From Tardiphaga sp. (GTDB taxonomy: Bacteria > Pseudomonadota > Alphaproteobacteria > Rhizobiales > Xanthobacteraceae): a DNA stretch of 64,000 nucleotides. Location of the stretch: the NCBI GenBank assembly GCA_030147505.1, contig JASBVG010000026.1:21204-85203 (forward strand), given 5' to 3'. The translations under genes were made by a program, and so were the position numbers. Of the stretch, positions 8,956 to 17,872 are shown one piece after another; positions within the stretch are counted from its first letter, which is position 1, and the number at the start of each line of letters is the position of its first letter. The notes beneath the pieces are model-generated. The model searched no databases. It was not told where the DNA came from and was given only the letters and a program-made list of their open reading frames with translations.

Positions 8956-9978
8956 ATGAACCTCGCCGATCTCAACAAAATCGCCCGTGCCATGGTCGCG
9001 CCGGGCAAGGGCCTGCTCGCGGCAGACGAGTCCTCGGGCACGATCAAGAAACGGTTCGATGCCATTGGCGTCGCCTCCACCGAGGACAATCGCCGCGACT
9101 ATCGTGAGATGCTGTTTCGTTCGCGCGAGGCGATGAGCCAGTCCATCTCCGGCGTCATCCTCTATGACGAGACGATCTGGCAGGATGCGCAGGACGGCAC
9201 GCCGCTGGTCCGTCTGATCGAGGAAGCCGGCGCCATTCCCGGTATCAAGGTGGATGAAGGCACACAGCCGCTGCCGAACTGCCCCGGTGAACTCGTCACT
9301 GTCGGCCTCGACAAGCTCGCCGAGCGACTGCCGAAATATTACGAGCGCGGCGCACGCTTCGCGAAGTGGCGGGCAGTGATCGATATCGGCGCGGGTATCC
9401 CGTCGATGACCGCGATCTCAGTGAATGCACATGCACTGGCGCGCTATGCAGCGCTGTGCCAACAGGCGCAGATCGTGCCCATCGTCGAGCCGGAAGTGCT
9501 GATGGACGGCGATCACGACATCGACCGCTGCGTCGAGGTGACGACGCGCGTACTCAACAAGACGTTCCAGGAACTGCGCGTGCAACGCGTCGCACTCGAA
9601 GGCATGATCCTCAAGCCGAACATGGCGATCTCCGGCAAGAAATCGAAGACGCAAGCCAGCGTCGGCGAAGTGGCGGAGAAGACCGTGCGCATGCTCAGGA
9701 ACTGCGTGCCCGCCTCTGTGCCCGGCATCGCCTTCCTGTCGGGAGGCCAGTCGGATGAAGAAGCCACCGCGCATCTCGATGCCATGAACAGGATCGGTGG
9801 CCTGCCCTGGCCGCTCACCTTCTCCTACGGACGCGCGCTACAGGCTGCGCCGCAGAAGGCATGGTCCGGCAAGGCCGAGAACGTCGCGGCCGGCCAGAAA
9901 GCCTTCACACATCGCGCGCGGATGAATTCGCTCGCCGCATCCGGCACATGGACCGCCGAACAAGAGAAAGCTGCATAA
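8956..9978 (+). CDS. Class I fructose-bisphosphate aldolase
   Basis: A 340-residue class I (Schiff-base) aldolase, evolutionarily unrelated in mechanism to the zinc enzyme encoded at 7223. The N-terminal GLLAADESSGTIKKRF block and the motif EGMILKPNM, with the Schiff-base lysine at residue 220, are intact, as is the FSYGRALQ phosphate loop near 290. Length is typical of the animal-like family. The next gene begins two bases after its stop with a TTG, suggesting one transcript. Why the cell keeps both types side by side is not evident; division between glycolytic and gluconeogenic or Calvin flux is a plausible inference. Confidence 0.95.
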   Translation: MNLADLNKIARAMVAPGKGLLAADESSGTIKKRFDAIGVASTEDNRRDYREMLFRSREAMSQSISGVILYDETIWQDAQDGTPLVRLIEEAGAIPGIKVDEGTQPLPNCPGELVTVGLDKLAERLPKYYERGARFAKWRAVIDIGAGIPSMTAISVNAHALARYAALCQQAQIVPIVEPEVLMDGDHDIDRCVEVTTRVLNKTFQELRVQRVALEGMILKPNMAISGKKSKTQASVGEVAEKTVRMLRNCVPASVPGIAFLSGGQSDEEATAHLDAMNRIGGLPWPLTFSYGRALQAAPQKAWSGKAENVAAGQKAFTHRARMNSLAASGTWTAEQEKAA

Positions 9979-9980
9979 TC

Positions 9981-10658
9981 TTGGCTGCCAAACCACCAGC
10001 GCCGCCCGCCCCGCGCCTCTATCTTTCGACCCCCGTGGTCGATGACCCCGCAGCGCTGCTCGCCGGCCTGCCGGACCTGATCCGCAAGGCCGACGTGGCC
10101 GCCGTGCTGCTGCGCCTCGCCTCGTCCGATCCGCGCACCCTCACAACACGCATCAAGGCGGTGGCCGCGCCGGTGCAGAAGGCCGACGCCGCGCTGCTGG
10201 TGGAAGGCCATGTGGATCTCATCGCCCGGGGCGGCGCCGATGGCGCGCACCTGCCCGGCCTCGCGCCGCTGCAGGAAGCCTTGCCCGCGCTGAAGCCCGA
10301 TCGCATCGCCGGCTGCGGCGGCCTGACGACGCGCCACCACGCCATGTCGGCCGGCGAGGCCGGCGCCGATTATGTGCTGTTCGGCGAGCCCGATCCGAAC
10401 GGCCAGCGCCCCTCGGCGGACGCTATCGCGGAGCGGCTGGAATGGTGGGCCGAACTGTTCGAGCCGCCCTGCGTCGGCTATGCGGCCTCGCTCGACGAGG
10501 CGGAGCGATTTGCAGCCGCCGGCGCGGATTTCGTGCTAGTGGGCGAGCTCGTCTGGAACGATCCGCGCGGCGCAGCTGCAGCCCTGGTCGATACCGAGGC
10601 GGCGATCAAGCGCGGCCATGCGGCCGTGCTCGAACGCTTCAAGGCGGCACAGGGCTGA
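9981..10658 (+). CDS. ThiE-like thiamine phosphate synthase family protein
   Basis: A 225-residue TIM-barrel protein of the thiamine phosphate synthase family. It shows the family's RLYLSTP start, a degenerate GGADGAHLPG loop where true ThiE has a HLG-Q-D signature, and GCGGLTTRHHAMSAGEAGADYVLFG toward residue 110-135. The missing signature residues make thiamine synthesis uncertain. The only fitting start is a TTG at 9981, two bases after the aldolase stop. Co-transcription with the aldolase and the Sel1 gene is likely. Confidence 0.72.
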   Translation: MAAKPPAPPAPRLYLSTPVVDDPAALLAGLPDLIRKADVAAVLLRLASSDPRTLTTRIKAVAAPVQKADAALLVEGHVDLIARGGADGAHLPGLAPLQEALPALKPDRIAGCGGLTTRHHAMSAGEAGADYVLFGEPDPNGQRPSADAIAERLEWWAELFEPPCVGYAASLDEAERFAAAGADFVLVGELVWNDPRGAAAALVDTEAAIKRGHAAVLERFKAAQG

Positions 10659-10660
10659 TC

Positions 10661-11737
10661 GTGGTGACGACGCTGCGCGCATTGCTGCTGACAACGACCT
10701 GCCTGTTTGCAACGGCCGCGGCCGGACAGATGTCGCTGACACCGCCAGCCGCGCAGGCGCCAGCGAAGCAGGCCCCCGCGAAGGCGGCGCCCAAGCAGAC
10801 ACCAGCGAAAGCACCGGAGGCTGCTAAGAAGGCCCCCGAAGCTGCCAAGAAATCACCACCAGCAAAGCAGCCGGAGAAAGCGGAAGAGCCGGTCGATCCC
10901 CGCGCCGATCTCGTCTACGGCGCCTATCAGCGTGGCTTGTACAAGACCGCCCTCGACCTCGCCACCAAGCGCGCCACGGAGAACAACGATCCGAAGGCGA
11001 TGACCATGCTCGGCGAACTCTATTCCAGCGGGCTCGGCATCAAGCGCAACTATCAGCAGGCCGCCGAATGGTACAAGCGCGCCGCCGACCGCGGTGACCG
11101 GGAGGCGATGTTCGCGCTCGCAATGCTGCGCCTGTCCGAGCGAATCAATCCGGGCGGACGGGACGAAGCCGTGAAGCTCCTGGCATCCTCCGCCAAGCTC
11201 GGCAATCCCAAGGCCGCCTACAATCTCGCGCTCCTCTATCTCGACGGCCAGACCCTGCCGCAGGACATCAAGCGTTCGGCCGAATTGCTGCGGCAGGCCG
11301 CCGATGCCGGCAACCCCGAAGCGCAATATGCACTGGCAACCTTCTACAAGGAGGGCACCGGCGTCGAGAAAAACATCGACAAGGCGGTGCGGCTCCTGCA
11401 AGCGGCCTCGATGGCCGACAATGTCGATGCCGAAGTCGAATATGCCATAGCGCTCTATAACGGCACGGGAACCCCAAAGAACGAAGTTGCGGCCGTGACC
11501 CTGCTCCGAAGGGCCGCCCGGCAAAACAGCCCGATCGCGCAGAACCGTCTCGCCCGGGTGCTGGCCATGCGCACAAATACCGAAGACCGGCTGGAAGGCC
11601 TGCGCTGGCACATCGTCGCCAAAACGGCCGGCAAGGGAGACCTGATGCTCGACGAGCTGCTGGCTCAGGCCAGCCCGCAGGAACGCGCCCAAGCCCAGCA
11701 AGCGGCCAATAAATGGCTTGGCTCTACCCTGAAATGA
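10661..11737 (+). CDS. Secreted Sel1-repeat protein
   Basis: A 358-residue protein with an N-terminal signal peptide (hydrophobic LRALLLTTTCLFATAAAG), then an Ala/Lys/Pro-rich linker to about residue 80 and about six Sel1-type helical repeats (AMTMLGELYSSGLGIKRN, AQYALATFYKEGTGVEKN and similar). Sel1 repeats are protein-interaction modules and the protein is probably periplasmic. The GTG at 10661 begins two bases after the preceding stop. It is the last gene before suhB. No enzymatic domain is visible. Confidence 0.85.
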   Translation: MVTTLRALLLTTTCLFATAAAGQMSLTPPAAQAPAKQAPAKAAPKQTPAKAPEAAKKAPEAAKKSPPAKQPEKAEEPVDPRADLVYGAYQRGLYKTALDLATKRATENNDPKAMTMLGELYSSGLGIKRNYQQAAEWYKRAADRGDREAMFALAMLRLSERINPGGRDEAVKLLASSAKLGNPKAAYNLALLYLDGQTLPQDIKRSAELLRQAADAGNPEAQYALATFYKEGTGVEKNIDKAVRLLQAASMADNVDAEVEYAIALYNGTGTPKNEVAAVTLLRRAARQNSPIAQNRLARVLAMRTNTEDRLEGLRWHIVAKTAGKGDLMLDELLAQASPQERAQAQQAANKWLGSTLK

Positions 11738-11844
11738 TCTCCTGAAGTGATCTTGCCTTGACGACATGGCCCCCAAAAGGGCACCCATCGCCCCAGCAAC
11801 CCCAATTCCAGAGACCTGACGACAGGTCGTCGCGAGACGAAATC

Positions 11845-12639
11845 ATGATCAATTCGGCCCTGATGAATGTGATGGTGAAGGCCGCGCGCCGCGCCGGCCG
11901 CAGCCTCAAGCGCGACCTCGGTGAGATCGAGAACCTGCAGGTATCCACCAAGGGCCCTGCCAACTTCGTCTCTCTCGCCGACAAGCGCGCCGAGGAAATG
12001 CTCTATACGGACCTCAACAAAGCCCGCCCCGGCTACGGTTTTCTCGGCGAGGAAGGCGGCACCCGCGAGGGCACCGATAAGAGTCATACCTGGATCGTCG
12101 ATCCGCTCGACGGCACCACCAATTTCCTGCACGGCATTCCGCAATTCGCCATCTCGATCGGCCTCGCCCGCGAGGGTCAGGTGATCGCCGGCGTGATCTA
12201 CAATCCCGGCAATGACGAACTCTACATGGCAGAAAAGGGTGTCGGCGCCTTCCTCAACGACACCCGCCTGCGTGTCTCGGGGCGCCTGCAGCTGCATGAC
12301 TGCGTCATCGCCTGCGGCCTGCCGCATATCGGCCGCGGCGATTTCGAACAGTCGCGCAACGAAATGGCGGCGCTGCAGCCGAAGGTCGCGGGCCTGCGCC
12401 GCTTCGGTGCCGCCTCGCTGGACATGGCTTTTGTGGCCGCCGGCCGTCTCGATGGCTATTGGGAGCGCAACCTGCAGCCCTGGGATGTCGCGGCCGGCAT
12501 CATCATGATCAAGGAAGCCGGCGGTCTCGTCAGCGATATCGATGGCGGCGACCTGCTGAAGACCGGCGACGTGGTGTGCGGCAACGAAGTCGTGCACAAT
12601 TCGCTGGTGAAAATCCTGCGCCCGCTGTCGAAGAAGTAA
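11845..12639 (+). CDS. suhB: Inositol-1-monophosphatase family protein SuhB
   Basis: A 264-residue Mg-dependent phosphatase of the inositol monophosphatase family. The metal and substrate motifs are complete: FLGEEGG near residue 68, WIVDPLDGTTNFLHG near 90 and WDVAAG near 213. Members hydrolyse inositol phosphates, and E. coli SuhB also joins the rRNA antitermination complex; whether this one does cannot be told. The ATG at 11845 (MINSALMNVMVKAAR) is chosen over a Pro-rich upstream reading. A small hairpin (GACCTG-acga-CAGGTC, 11813-11828) lies in the leader. Confidence 0.93.
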   Translation: MINSALMNVMVKAARRAGRSLKRDLGEIENLQVSTKGPANFVSLADKRAEEMLYTDLNKARPGYGFLGEEGGTREGTDKSHTWIVDPLDGTTNFLHGIPQFAISIGLAREGQVIAGVIYNPGNDELYMAEKGVGAFLNDTRLRVSGRLQLHDCVIACGLPHIGRGDFEQSRNEMAALQPKVAGLRRFGAASLDMAFVAAGRLDGYWERNLQPWDVAAGIIMIKEAGGLVSDIDGGDLLKTGDVVCGNEVVHNSLVKILRPLSKK

Positions 12640-12651
12640 CGGGCGCCGCTC

Positions 12652-13179
12652 TCAATACACGAGGCCTGTCTCTCGATAGAACGCCGCTAGCTCCTGCGGC
12701 GTTCTCAGCATCACCTTTGGCACGCTTACGCGCGCAAACATCTCGTCATAGCGCTTCCGATTGGACCGCGTGGTCACGGCGATGTGGTGGATCATCGACC
12801 ATTTCACGCTGTCCTTTCCGCCTTCCAGCGCACCACGTCGATCGCGCTCGAACCAGGAACGCCGGAAATAACGGAACAGGCTGATCGTTGTCGAAACATC
12901 GAGCAGGATGAAGCCCGTCGCGCGCGAGAGACGCTGCGGGAGCGTTCCCGAATAGTTGCCATCCATCACCCAGCGCGGGGCCTCAATCGCCGCATCATGC
13001 AGAGCGACGAACTCCGCTCGCGCCCGTGGCTGCCAGTCGGTATCGGGCAAATGATAGAGCTGATCGAGATGAACAAGCGGCAGATCACGCGCACGACCGA
13101 TGGCCTCAGCCAATGTCGATTTGCCGCTGTTCGATGGGCCCAGAATGCAGATGCGGGGACCGAGACCGTCGAGGATCAT
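12652..13179 (-). CDS. P-loop NTPase, adenylate kinase-like (FlaR/topology modulation family)
   Basis: A 175-residue protein with a Walker A loop at the N-terminus (ICILGPSNSGKSTLA), then the HLDQLYH and WVMDGNY motifs typical of the small nucleotide-kinase-like group often annotated as topology modulation protein or AAA family ATPase. The FILLDVSTT and SLFRYFRRSW helices match that family, whose substrate is not established. The ATG at 13179 places the Walker A at the usual distance; an earlier start would add a Trp/Cys-rich tail. It is convergent with suhB, 12 bases apart. Confidence 0.78.
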   Translation of the reverse strand: MILDGLGPRICILGPSNSGKSTLAEAIGRARDLPLVHLDQLYHLPDTDWQPRARAEFVALHDAAIEAPRWVMDGNYSGTLPQRLSRATGFILLDVSTTISLFRYFRRSWFERDRRGALEGGKDSVKWSMIHHIAVTTRSNRKRYDEMFARVSVPKVMLRTPQELAAFYRETGLVY

Positions 13180-13275
13180 GGAAGGCGTCCGGCTCGCAGG
13201 GATTGAACACCATGCGGTGTACCAGCCGAAAATTAGCCCAGATGCAGCGAAGTGCAATCCGAGCCAAGACCTGTC

Positions 13276-16200
13276 TTAGTGCGAGGGAGCCGGTTTTCCG
13301 GCCACATCGGCATCATCTGCTGTTTTTGTCTCTTCGCCAGGCGTCGGCTTGTCCGGCGAGAACAGCCGCTGTACGGCCACAAAGAACACCGGCACGAATA
13401 GCAGCGCCAGCACCACCACCGCCAGCATGCCGCCGGCAACGCCGGTGCCGAGCGCCTGCTGGCTGAGGCCACCGGCGCCGGTCGAGATTGCCATCGGCAA
13501 CACGCCGCAGATGAACGCAACGCCAGTCATCAGGATCGGGCGGAAGCGCAGGTGGCACGCCTCCATCGTCGCATCGACCAGCGATTTACCATGAGCCCGC
13601 AGATCCTTGGCGAATTCCACGATCAGAATGGCGTTCTTGGCGGACAAACCGATGATCGTTATCAGACCAACCGTGAAATACACACCATTGGGCATATCGC
13701 GTAGCGTGGATGCCAGCACCGAACCGACGATACCGAGCGGCACGGTCATGATGACGGCAACTGGAATGGTCCAGCTCTCATACAGCGCCGCAAGGATCAG
13801 GAACACAACCAGCGCGGAGAGACCGAGCAGCAACGGCGCCATCGACCCCGATAGTTTCTCCTGCAGCGACTGCCCCGTCCATTCGTAGCCGAACCCACGC
13901 GGCAGCTTGCCGGCAAGGCGCTCCATCTCATTGATGGCGTCGCCCGACGTGTAGCCGGTCCGCGCCTCACCCGAGATGCGGACTGCCGGATAGTAGTTGA
14001 AGCCGGCAATCTGCGTCGGCCCCTTTGCCCATTCCACCGTCGCGAAGGAGGAGAATGGCACCAGTTGGCCACGGCTGTTCTTGACGTTGTAGTTCAGGAT
14101 CTCGTTGGCGCTCATACGGCTTGCGGCTTCCGATTGCACCACCACGCGCTGCATACGGCCGCGATTCGGGAAGTCGTTGACGTAGTTCGAGCCGAGATTG
14201 GTCGAGATGGTGTTGTTGATGTCCTCGAAAGTGACGCCAAAGGCTCCGGCCTTTTCGCGGTCGATCTCAAGATTGACGATCGGCGCCGGCGGCAAGCCTT
14301 CGACATAGACTTTCTGCAGGATCGGACTGGCATTGGCCTGCGCGATCAATTGCTCCGACGCCGCAATCAGTGCGGGAATGCCTTTCTGACCGCGATCCTG
14401 CAAACGGAAGCTGAAGCCCGACGAGTTACCGAGATTGTCGATCGGCGGCGGCTGAAGCGCCGAGATCTTGGCGTCCCGGATCGAAGACAGGTTTCTGTTG
14501 ATGTCGTTGGCAATGGCCTCAGCCGAATCCTTGGCGGGACGTTCGGACCAATCCTTGAGCGTGATGAAGGCCTGTGCGGTGTTCATGCCCTGCCCCAGGA
14601 AGCTGAAGCCGGTCAGAAACACGACATTCTCGATGCCATCGCGCTTCGCGAGATAAGCTTCGACCTGCTTAATCGCATCTTCTGTACGGGCGTAGGACGA
14701 ATCCGACGGCGTCTGCACGTCGGTCGTGATGAAGCCCTGGTCATCGATGGGCAAGAAGCCGCCGGGCATACGCATGAAGCCCCAGCCGAGACCGACCAGA
14801 AGAGCGACATAGACGAGCAGCATGCGGCCGGTGCGCGACAGCGACCAGCGCACCGTGCCGGTATAGCGATCGCGCACATTGTCGAGACCGCGGTTGAACC
14901 AGCCAAAGAAGCCGCCATGCGCATGGCCGTGCCCCTGTTTGACAGGCTTGAGCATCGTGGCGCACAGCGCTGGCGTGAGCGACAAAGCGAGCAGCGCCGA
15001 AAAGGCGATGGCGGTGACCATGGTCACCGAAAACTGACGATAGATGATGCCGACAGAGCCCGGGAAGAACGCCATCGGTACGAAGACGCCGATCAGCACC
15101 AGCGTGACACCGATGATGGCGCTGGTGATCTGCGTCATGGCCTTCTTGGTGGCCTCCTTCGGCGGAAGGCCCTCCTCGCTCATGATGCGTTCGACATTTT
15201 CGACCACCACGATGGCATCGTCGACGAGAATGCCGATCGCCAGCACCATGCCGAACATCGTGAGCATGTTGATGGAATAGCCGACGGACAGCAGCACCGC
15301 ACAAGTGCCCGCAAGAGCGACCGGCACCGTGATGATGGGAATCAGCGTGTATCGGAAGTTCTGCAGGAACAGGAACATCACGATGAAGACGAGGACGATG
15401 GCCTCGATCAGCGTATGAATCACCTTGTTGATCGCGGCGCTGATCACCGGGGTGACGTTATAGGGGATTTCATAGGTAATGTTGGCCGGGAAGAAGTTGG
15501 ACAACTCCTTCATCTTGGCTTCGATGGCACTGGCCGTTGCCAAGGCATTGCCCTTTGGCGACATCAGGACCGACAGGCCCGCCACCGGCTTGCCGTTGAG
15601 ACGGGTGTTGAACTGATAGCTGTAGCCGCCGACCTCAACCCGCGCCACATCACGCAGGCGCACGGTCGAACCATCGGAATTGGCGCGCAGCACGATCGCT
15701 CCGAATTCCTCCGGGGTCGTGAGCTGGCCTTTGACGAGGACCAGCGACGACGTCCGGGTGGTCGCCGTGGACGGTTCGGCGCCGACGCTGCCCGACGCGA
15801 CCTGGGCATTCTGGGCCGTAATGGCCTTGTTCACGTCTTCGGAGGTCAGCTGATAGCCGACCAGCTTGGCAGGATCGACCCAGACGCGGAGCGACCGTTC
15901 GGTCGAATAGAGCGACGCACGGCCGACGCCGGGAATACGCCGGATTTCGCCGAGCACGTTGCGGATCATGAAATCGCCGAGGCCGACTTCGTCGAGGCTG
16001 CCGTCGGTCGAGGAAATGGTGATGATGTTGAGCACCGCTGCCGAAGCTTCTTCGACCAGGATGCCTTGCTTGATGACCGCGCGCGGCAGGCGCGCTTCCA
16101 CGCGCTTGAGACGGTTCTGCACTTCCACCGAAGCCTGGCTGGTATCGGTGCCGGGCTGGAAGTTCGCGATGATTTCGACGGCACCGAGCGAGTCGCTGGT

Positions 16201-16443
16201 GGATTCGAAATTCAGAATCCCTTGCGCGCCGTTGAGCTCTTCTTCAATGATACGGGTGACGCTGTTGTAAAGATTTTCCGGCGATGCACCCGGATAGGAA
16301 GTCGAGATCGAAATCGATGGCGGCGCGATGATCGGATACTGAGCAACCGGCAGCTGCGGAATAGCAATCGCGCCGAACAGACACAGAAAAAGCGCGACGA
16401 CCCAGGCAAAAATCGGCCTGTCGATGAAAAAACTCGGCATCAA
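13276..16443 (-). CDS. RND multidrug efflux permease (AcrB/MexB type)
   Basis: A 1055-residue inner-membrane resistance-nodulation-division pump. It starts MPSFFIDRPIFAWV after one extra Met, the classic HAE1 N-terminus, and contains the TM4 proton-relay motif LVDDAIVVVENV near residue 405 with the paired Asp residues, plus the repeat-half motif SAKNAILIVEFAKD near 940 with the relay Lys. Two large periplasmic loops and 12 membrane segments are expected. The adaptor gene lies six bases upstream on the same strand. No outer-membrane factor gene accompanies them, so the pump probably uses a TolC encoded elsewhere. Substrate cannot be predicted. Confidence 0.96.
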   Translation of the reverse strand: MMPSFFIDRPIFAWVVALFLCLFGAIAIPQLPVAQYPIIAPPSISISTSYPGASPENLYNSVTRIIEEELNGAQGILNFESTSDSLGAVEIIANFQPGTDTSQASVEVQNRLKRVEARLPRAVIKQGILVEEASAAVLNIITISSTDGSLDEVGLGDFMIRNVLGEIRRIPGVGRASLYSTERSLRVWVDPAKLVGYQLTSEDVNKAITAQNAQVASGSVGAEPSTATTRTSSLVLVKGQLTTPEEFGAIVLRANSDGSTVRLRDVARVEVGGYSYQFNTRLNGKPVAGLSVLMSPKGNALATASAIEAKMKELSNFFPANITYEIPYNVTPVISAAINKVIHTLIEAIVLVFIVMFLFLQNFRYTLIPIITVPVALAGTCAVLLSVGYSINMLTMFGMVLAIGILVDDAIVVVENVERIMSEEGLPPKEATKKAMTQITSAIIGVTLVLIGVFVPMAFFPGSVGIIYRQFSVTMVTAIAFSALLALSLTPALCATMLKPVKQGHGHAHGGFFGWFNRGLDNVRDRYTGTVRWSLSRTGRMLLVYVALLVGLGWGFMRMPGGFLPIDDQGFITTDVQTPSDSSYARTEDAIKQVEAYLAKRDGIENVVFLTGFSFLGQGMNTAQAFITLKDWSERPAKDSAEAIANDINRNLSSIRDAKISALQPPPIDNLGNSSGFSFRLQDRGQKGIPALIAASEQLIAQANASPILQKVYVEGLPPAPIVNLEIDREKAGAFGVTFEDINNTISTNLGSNYVNDFPNRGRMQRVVVQSEAASRMSANEILNYNVKNSRGQLVPFSSFATVEWAKGPTQIAGFNYYPAVRISGEARTGYTSGDAINEMERLAGKLPRGFGYEWTGQSLQEKLSGSMAPLLLGLSALVVFLILAALYESWTIPVAVIMTVPLGIVGSVLASTLRDMPNGVYFTVGLITIIGLSAKNAILIVEFAKDLRAHGKSLVDATMEACHLRFRPILMTGVAFICGVLPMAISTGAGGLSQQALGTGVAGGMLAVVVLALLFVPVFFVAVQRLFSPDKPTPGEETKTADDADVAGKPAPSH

Positions 16444-16449
16444 TCAATC

Positions 16450-17661
16450 TCAGCGTGTTGCTTGCGCGGTGGGCTGACGCCCTGCACCGGGCGACGCGTC
16501 GCCCGCAGCCGCATAAGGTTGTGGCTTCACCTTGTCGCCTGCCGCAAATTTCTGGAAGCCCTCGACAACGACACGCTCGCCACCCCTCAGGCCCTCGGTC
16601 ACGAACCACAGACCGTCCTGCACCGCGCCGGTCTTGACGGCCTGTACGGCGACATGGCCATCACTCTTGACCACGAACACTTCGGCCCCGCCGCCGCCAT
16701 TGCGCTGGACCGCCTGCTGCGGAACCGCGATGGCGTCGGTGTCGATGCCCTGCTCGATCTGCACACGGACATACATGCCGGGCAGCAGTTCACGCTTCGG
16801 ATTCGGAAATTCGCCGCGCAGCGTGACCTGACCGGTAAACGTATCGACCTTGGCCTCCGAGAACAGCAACTTGCCGACCAGCGGATAGATCGAGCCATCG
16901 TCGAACACGAGGCGCACTTTGGCCGCGTCCGGCGCGATGCGCTCGAGATCGCCAGTCTCGAAAGCGCGACGCAGATTGTTCATCTCTGAAACCGACTGGG
17001 TGAAGTCGGCATAAATCGGATCGAGCTGCTGAATGGTGGCGAGATTGGTCGTGTCGTTCTGCGCGATCAACGTGCCCTCGGTCACCAACGCGGCGCCGAC
17101 GATGCCATCGATCGGCGCGCGAATGGTCGCATAGTCCAGATTGAGACGCGCGCGCGCGACATCCGCCTTGCGCGCGGCAATCTCGGCTTCCGCCTGGCGC
17201 TGGGCGCCGATAGCGCGCTCGCCTTCAGCTTCCGAGACGGCCTTCTGCTGTGCAAGGCCAGTGATACGCTTCGCCTGCATGGTCGCAAGGTCATAGGCGG
17301 CCTCGGCCTTGTGCAGCGATGCTTTGGCGGCTTGCAGTTCCACTTCGAACGGCTTCGGATCGATACGATAGAGCGTGTCGCCAGCCTTCACTTCGGTTCC
17401 CTGGTGGAAAGCGCGCTCGATGATGATACCCGACACGCGCGAGCGAACGTCGGCAACGCGGGTCGGCGCGATGCGGCCCGGCAACTCGCGCACGATGGCG
17501 CGGGCCTGCTGCTTGACGGTGACAACGCTCACCTCAGGGGCCGGGTCTTCCGTCGGCGCTGCCGCCACTGCATCCTTCGGTTCGTTGCATCCAGCCAGCA
17601 CAGGCGCTAACCCTGCCAGCAGAAGCGCGAAGCCTGCAGCACGTGCATTGATGATCGTCAT
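16450..17661 (-). CDS. RND periplasmic adaptor (membrane fusion lipoprotein)
   Basis: A 403-residue membrane fusion protein that would link the RND pump to an outer-membrane channel. The ATG at 17661 gives a lipoprotein signal with lipobox VLAGC (Cys 25), anchoring it to the inner membrane. The split lipoyl domain (RVADVRSRVSGIIIE and LDYATIRAPIDGIVG) brackets an alpha-hairpin of about residues 95-165 rich in Ala, Glu and Lys; the beta-barrel and membrane-proximal domains follow. The C-terminus is Ala/Gln-rich. It is the first gene of a two-gene operon; 211 non-coding bases upstream must hold the promoter, and no adjacent regulator gene is present. Confidence 0.95.
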   Translation of the reverse strand: MTIINARAAGFALLLAGLAPVLAGCNEPKDAVAAAPTEDPAPEVSVVTVKQQARAIVRELPGRIAPTRVADVRSRVSGIIIERAFHQGTEVKAGDTLYRIDPKPFEVELQAAKASLHKAEAAYDLATMQAKRITGLAQQKAVSEAEGERAIGAQRQAEAEIAARKADVARARLNLDYATIRAPIDGIVGAALVTEGTLIAQNDTTNLATIQQLDPIYADFTQSVSEMNNLRRAFETGDLERIAPDAAKVRLVFDDGSIYPLVGKLLFSEAKVDTFTGQVTLRGEFPNPKRELLPGMYVRVQIEQGIDTDAIAVPQQAVQRNGGGGAEVFVVKSDGHVAVQAVKTGAVQDGLWFVTEGLRGGERVVVEGFQKFAAGDKVKPQPYAAAGDASPGAGRQPTAQATR

Positions 17662-17872
17662 CGATTTCGATTTCCCAATTTGCAATTCGAACAAGGATCG
17701 ACAACTGCACGAGACATTATCGCGCTTCACATGCAGCCGGATCTATCGAACATGATGCAAGCAAAATAAAAACCGGCCTGTTGCGGCGCAACGTATATCG
17801 AGGCGGCGCATTGCCACACGGCCTATCGTGTTGAAAACAAATGCGCATTCTCGCTTCACGCGAACGTGACGC

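Noticed and set aside
14065..16989. Very long open frame on the plus strand opposite the RND pump genes
   Set aside because: It is antisense to a fully conserved RND permease and adaptor; its length follows from the high GC of the strand opposite and its composition (His/Arg/Asp-rich) is unlike a real protein.
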